Source: JABLTI01 sp030629105 (lineage in GTDB: Archaea > Asgardarchaeota > Heimdallarchaeia > JABLTI01). Taken from it: a stretch of 18,659 nucleotides of DNA. Position 1 is the stretch's first letter. The number at the start of each line of letters is the position of its first letter. The notes below the pieces were generated by a model. That model searched no databases. It saw nothing but the letters and a program-made list of their open reading frames with translations, and was not told the origin of the DNA. Below, one piece after another: positions 16,142-18,659 of the stretch. A program made the position numbers and the translations under genes. The stretch covers positions 1-18,659 of the forward strand of contig DAOVPS010000039.1 of NCBI GenBank assembly GCA_030629105.1, in the 5' to 3' direction.

Positions 16142-17746
16142 ATGACTAAAAACGACGAGGGCATAGAACCCACGCCTAATAAATCAGAAGAGTTAGAAGA
16201 ACCGGAAGATTGGGATTTACCTCCGGTCATCACAGAAGATGATGATTCTCCAGACATTCTTGAAATTATTGAAGCAGAAGAAGCAATTGGGACTATTTTC
16301 TCAAATATCCACAAAACAACAATAATAGCAACAATTCTAGGACTTTTATTTGGTATTGCTTTTATCGTTTTAGAAAGGGTTTTGCCTGAAGGGAGCTATC
16401 TTCTTTTGAAGATGCTCATTGGTTTTTCAGCAGGATTATTCCTAGTTTTCGGAGCTTCTGAGATTATCATTCTCGGTGTTAAGGGTATGAGTGATAAACT
16501 GAACTGGAACCCCTATTTAGAAGGGCTTTTACAAGCAATAGGTGCTGCATTAGCCGAATTAATAGTAGTTATGATTTTATTAATAAAATCGAATAGATAT
16601 AGAATAGATGGTGATATAGCAGCTGCTAATAATATGGCAACGACTGCCATTGTTTTAATTCTTACAACGGTTATAATCAATATTTTCTTCTTAGGGATAG
16701 CAATGATTTTTGTATCTCGAGACAAGCCATTTGGTTTACCACGGGAATTAACTTTCTACGAAGCGAATCTTATCCTAGGAATGATGATATTTTCATTTGT
16801 AATTATGATATATGGATTATATTTTGAATTTGCAGGTGAAGGATCAACTGTAACAACCTACGATCAGTATTTCGAAATCGTAATAGGTATTGCATTAATA
16901 GTAGTTTATATTTTCTTTGTAATAATCTTGATAACTAGATTTGGGAAACGAACTTCAACTCCACAAACTCTTATAACAGAATTCCTACCAGATGAAGACG
17001 AGTTGGTTCAAATTGAACCAGTTACACCTATTTCAGAAATAAAATTAAGAACAATAGGTGATAAACCAGCAAAAGCAAGCAAGAAAAAGCAAGTTTCAAA
17101 AAATGATACCTCTGAAATTGAGGGTAATAATAATACAAAAAGAAAATTGAGAGGAAATTCTCAGAAATCACATCGAGATAGAAATGATGCTCTTGCGACT
17201 TTACGTAGATTTCCATGGATTATAATAATTGCTCTTTTCTTAGTAGGAGCTGGTGGAATTATTTGGGGCGGTGAAATTTTAGCTTCAGCAATTGAACATG
17301 GAATTGAAAGATTTGAAACAGATGTATTAGTTTATGCTGTAATTGTTGGAATAGTAGCCTCATCACCTGAGCTTGTTGTAACCCTAAGAGGATTATTAAG
17401 TAAAGATAAAGAAAAAATAGAAGTCGGTTTAGTTCATCAAGTATCTGCAATTAATCAGACTTTCTTCATTCTCTTTGGTATACCATTCGTTTTAAGCGGA
17501 ATACTAGATATTGGAATTCCAATATCAATGGATATTACGATTGTTATGGGTGGTATTTTCATTATGTCTGTCGCTCTGAGCATGATGATTTCAGATGACA
17601 ATAAATTTGATTTACTCGAAGGAATTGTAATTACTATTTTGTCTATTGTGAGTTTACTTGCACTAGCATTGATTGGTGGAATCACTTCGCAAAGTGAATC
17701 TACGTCGACGGCTATACAGCTCGCACAAATTGCACAATTACTATAA
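16142..17746 (+). CDS. Cation/Ca2+ exchanger (CaCA)-like membrane protein, paralogue 2
   Basis: The 534-residue protein is clearly homologous along its length to the product of 12686-14152. Shared blocks include IGFSxGLxxVFGxSxxIIxGVKG, KLNW, QTLITE, LRRFPW and GLVHQVSxINQTFF. The acidic N-terminus (1-55) is followed by two membrane halves, about 59-266 and 358-515. The alpha-repeat-like motifs are GLLQAIGAALAELIVV (128-143, E139) and VGIVASSPELVVTLRGLL (402-419, P409-E410). Both keep the acidic residue expected in a CaCA ion site, unlike paralogue 1. The cytosolic loop (about 270-355) is longer than in paralogue 1 and rich in Lys, Ser and Asn after the shared QTLITEFLPDEDE (275-287). Cation antiport is inferred. 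The gene may follow the aminotransferase in one transcript, with a 128-base gap. A short C-terminal tail after the last helix is Ser/Gln-rich. Confidence 0.72.
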   Translation: MTKNDEGIEPTPNKSEELEEPEDWDLPPVITEDDDSPDILEIIEAEEAIGTIFSNIHKTTIIATILGLLFGIAFIVLERVLPEGSYLLLKMLIGFSAGLFLVFGASEIIILGVKGMSDKLNWNPYLEGLLQAIGAALAELIVVMILLIKSNRYRIDGDIAAANNMATTAIVLILTTVIINIFFLGIAMIFVSRDKPFGLPRELTFYEANLILGMMIFSFVIMIYGLYFEFAGEGSTVTTYDQYFEIVIGIALIVVYIFFVIILITRFGKRTSTPQTLITEFLPDEDELVQIEPVTPISEIKLRTIGDKPAKASKKKQVSKNDTSEIEGNNNTKRKLRGNSQKSHRDRNDALATLRRFPWIIIIALFLVGAGGIIWGGEILASAIEHGIERFETDVLVYAVIVGIVASSPELVVTLRGLLSKDKEKIEVGLVHQVSAINQTFFILFGIPFVLSGILDIGIPISMDITIVMGGIFIMSVALSMMISDDNKFDLLEGIVITILSIVSLLALALIGGITSQSESTSTAIQLAQIAQLL

Positions 17747-17749
17747 AAA

Positions 17750-17790
17750 AAGGAAAAATAGACCACATTAGTTTGTGGTCACTATTTTAA
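17750..17790. terminator. Symmetrical terminator between convergent genes
   Basis: GACCACA (17761-17767) and TGTGGTC (17774-17780) form a perfect 7-bp stem around TTAGTT. An A-rich run lies to the left (giving T-rich RNA on the minus strand) and ACTATTTTAATTT to the right, so one element can end both exchanger 2 and the amidohydrolase transcript. Confidence 0.65.
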
Positions 17791-17791
17791 T

Positions 17792-18659
17792 TTAGAATAA
17801 TTCTTCTGTTACAGTTTCAATGTCATAAATGAGTTTGCCATCAATGAAAAGTTTCTGAACCTTTGAATGAACAAGAAGTGGGTCACCATTCCACAAAGCA
17901 ATATCAGCATCTTTACCGGCTTCTATAGAACCAATTCTGTCATCTAAACCTAAGATCTTAGCTCCATTGATAGTGATAATCTCATAGGCTCCTTGCTTGG
18001 AAAGTCCTTCACGATGTGCAATAGCTGCATACACAGTTTGTTCTTGTAACGGAACGACAGGATGATCAGAAGTTAGAGCAACCAGAACACCCTTCTCATA
18101 TAGAATGCTATATGTTTTCCAAGTCATATCTTTGAGTTCAATCTTAGTTCTAAAACCAAAGGTTGGACCAACAATTGTTGGAATTTTATTTTCTGCGAGA
18201 AAATCAGCAATTTTATGCCCATAAGTACAATGTTCAATTGTGACATTTACATCGAATTCCTTTGCAAGTCGAACTGCTGAAATAATATCATTGTCTTGAT
18301 GGGCATGTGCTCTGAGTGGGATTTCTTTTTTGAAGACAGGAACCATTGCATCATATTTAATATTCTTATCGGGTAGGGTGGGTTCAACAGGTTTCTTAAG
18401 ATCTTTATCTTTGTCTTCTTTTTTCTTCTTTTCATACTCCTTCGAATCTTCTTTGTATTGCTTGAGCTTCTTCTTGTATTCATCCCATTTGTTCATATAA
18501 TTTTGAGTTTCCATCATAAGCTGACGGAAAACACCAAGGTTACCCATACGGGTTGAGGGAGTTCTTTGCATGGCACCATAAACTCTTTTTGGATTCTCGC
18601 CAAAAGCACATTTCATGCCAGCGGTTTCTTGAATCACCATATCATCGACAATTCTTCCA
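17792..18659 (-). CDS. Metal-dependent amidohydrolase (imidazolonepropionase-like, COG1228), 5' end outside window
   Basis: The frame is open through the right edge (GRIVDD before the ATG at 18640), so that ATG is probably internal and the N-terminal His-x-His metal motif lies outside. Visible family marks, counted from that ATG: GMKCAFGENPKRVYG (8-22); HAHQDND (112-118) with H112 and H114; IEHCTYGH (135-142) with H137; LTSDHP (189-194) with D192; and the C-terminal strand pattern GSIEAGKDADIALWNGDPL (237-255). These are the mid and late metal/acid ligands of the amidohydrolase superfamily. The substrate cannot be told; prolidase-like dipeptides or cyclic amides are typical of relatives. An unusual Lys/Glu/Asp-rich helical insert (about 50-85) interrupts the region between the GMK motif and the first ligand. 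It is convergent with exchanger 2 and shares its terminator. Confidence 0.82.
   Translation of the reverse strand, partial: GRIVDDMVIQETAGMKCAFGENPKRVYGAMQRTPSTRMGNLGVFRQLMMETQNYMNKWDEYKKKLKQYKEDSKEYEKKKKEDKDKDLKKPVEPTLPDKNIKYDAMVPVFKKEIPLRAHAHQDNDIISAVRLAKEFDVNVTIEHCTYGHKIADFLAENKIPTIVGPTFGFRTKIELKDMTWKTYSILYEKGVLVALTSDHPVVPLQEQTVYAAIAHREGLSKQGAYEIITINGAKILGLDDRIGSIEAGKDADIALWNGDPLLVHSKVQKLFIDGKLIYDIETVTEELF

Overview
The window looks like an AT-rich archaeal chromosome segment. Supporting points are a cupin-type (archaeal) glucose-6-phosphate isomerase, a NucS-related nuclease, a BtpA-family TIM barrel, a LVIVD/calcium-repeat surface protein with a C-terminal membrane anchor, several GTG/TTG starts, scattered GAGGT-type ribosome sites, and T-rich terminators. 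The mix of TPR proteins, an SCP2 lipid-binding domain and paralogous exchangers would fit an Asgard-type archaeon, but that placement is inference. No tRNA, rRNA, CRISPR array, insertion sequence or phage gene is visible.

Layout, left to right. 1-329 is the C-terminal end of a DsrE-like sulfur-relay protein cut by the window edge. It converges on a minus-strand pair, a TPR protein and a NucS-like nuclease (342-2067). 2344-5535 encodes a 1063-residue secreted, membrane-anchored protein with a LVIVD beta-propeller part and about 13 calcium-binding type 3 repeats, closed by a clear terminator. A BtpA-family protein (5627-6472) converges on a second TPR protein (6496-7479). A CoA-type Nudix hydrolase (7620-8192) and an unrecognised six-helix membrane protein (8312-9496) follow. 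Then comes a 430-base non-coding stretch with four hairpins, two of them capped by GAAA loops.

9927-12508 (minus strand) is a probable operon transcribed in the order cupin phosphoglucose isomerase, oligopeptide-type ABC ATPase, PHP-domain phosphoesterase. The PHP gene is broken by two compensating one-base frameshifts, and its full-length product can be reconstructed by eye.

The most unusual block is 12686-17746 (plus strand). Two paralogous cation/Ca2+ exchanger-like membrane proteins flank a class III (glutamate-1-semialdehyde-type) aminotransferase that carries a fused C-terminal SCP2 lipid-binding domain. The two exchanger genes share the same GAGGT ribosome-site arrangement and a conserved cytosolic loop motif. 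A hairpin/T-tract after the first exchanger suggests the three genes are not one simple transcript. After a symmetrical terminator, a convergent metal-dependent amidohydrolase gene (17792 to the right edge) closes the window; its 5' part is missing.

Best candidates for something undescribed: the aminotransferase-SCP2 fusion and its exchanger-flanked locus, the hairpin cluster at 9594-9867, and the doubly frameshifted PHP gene.
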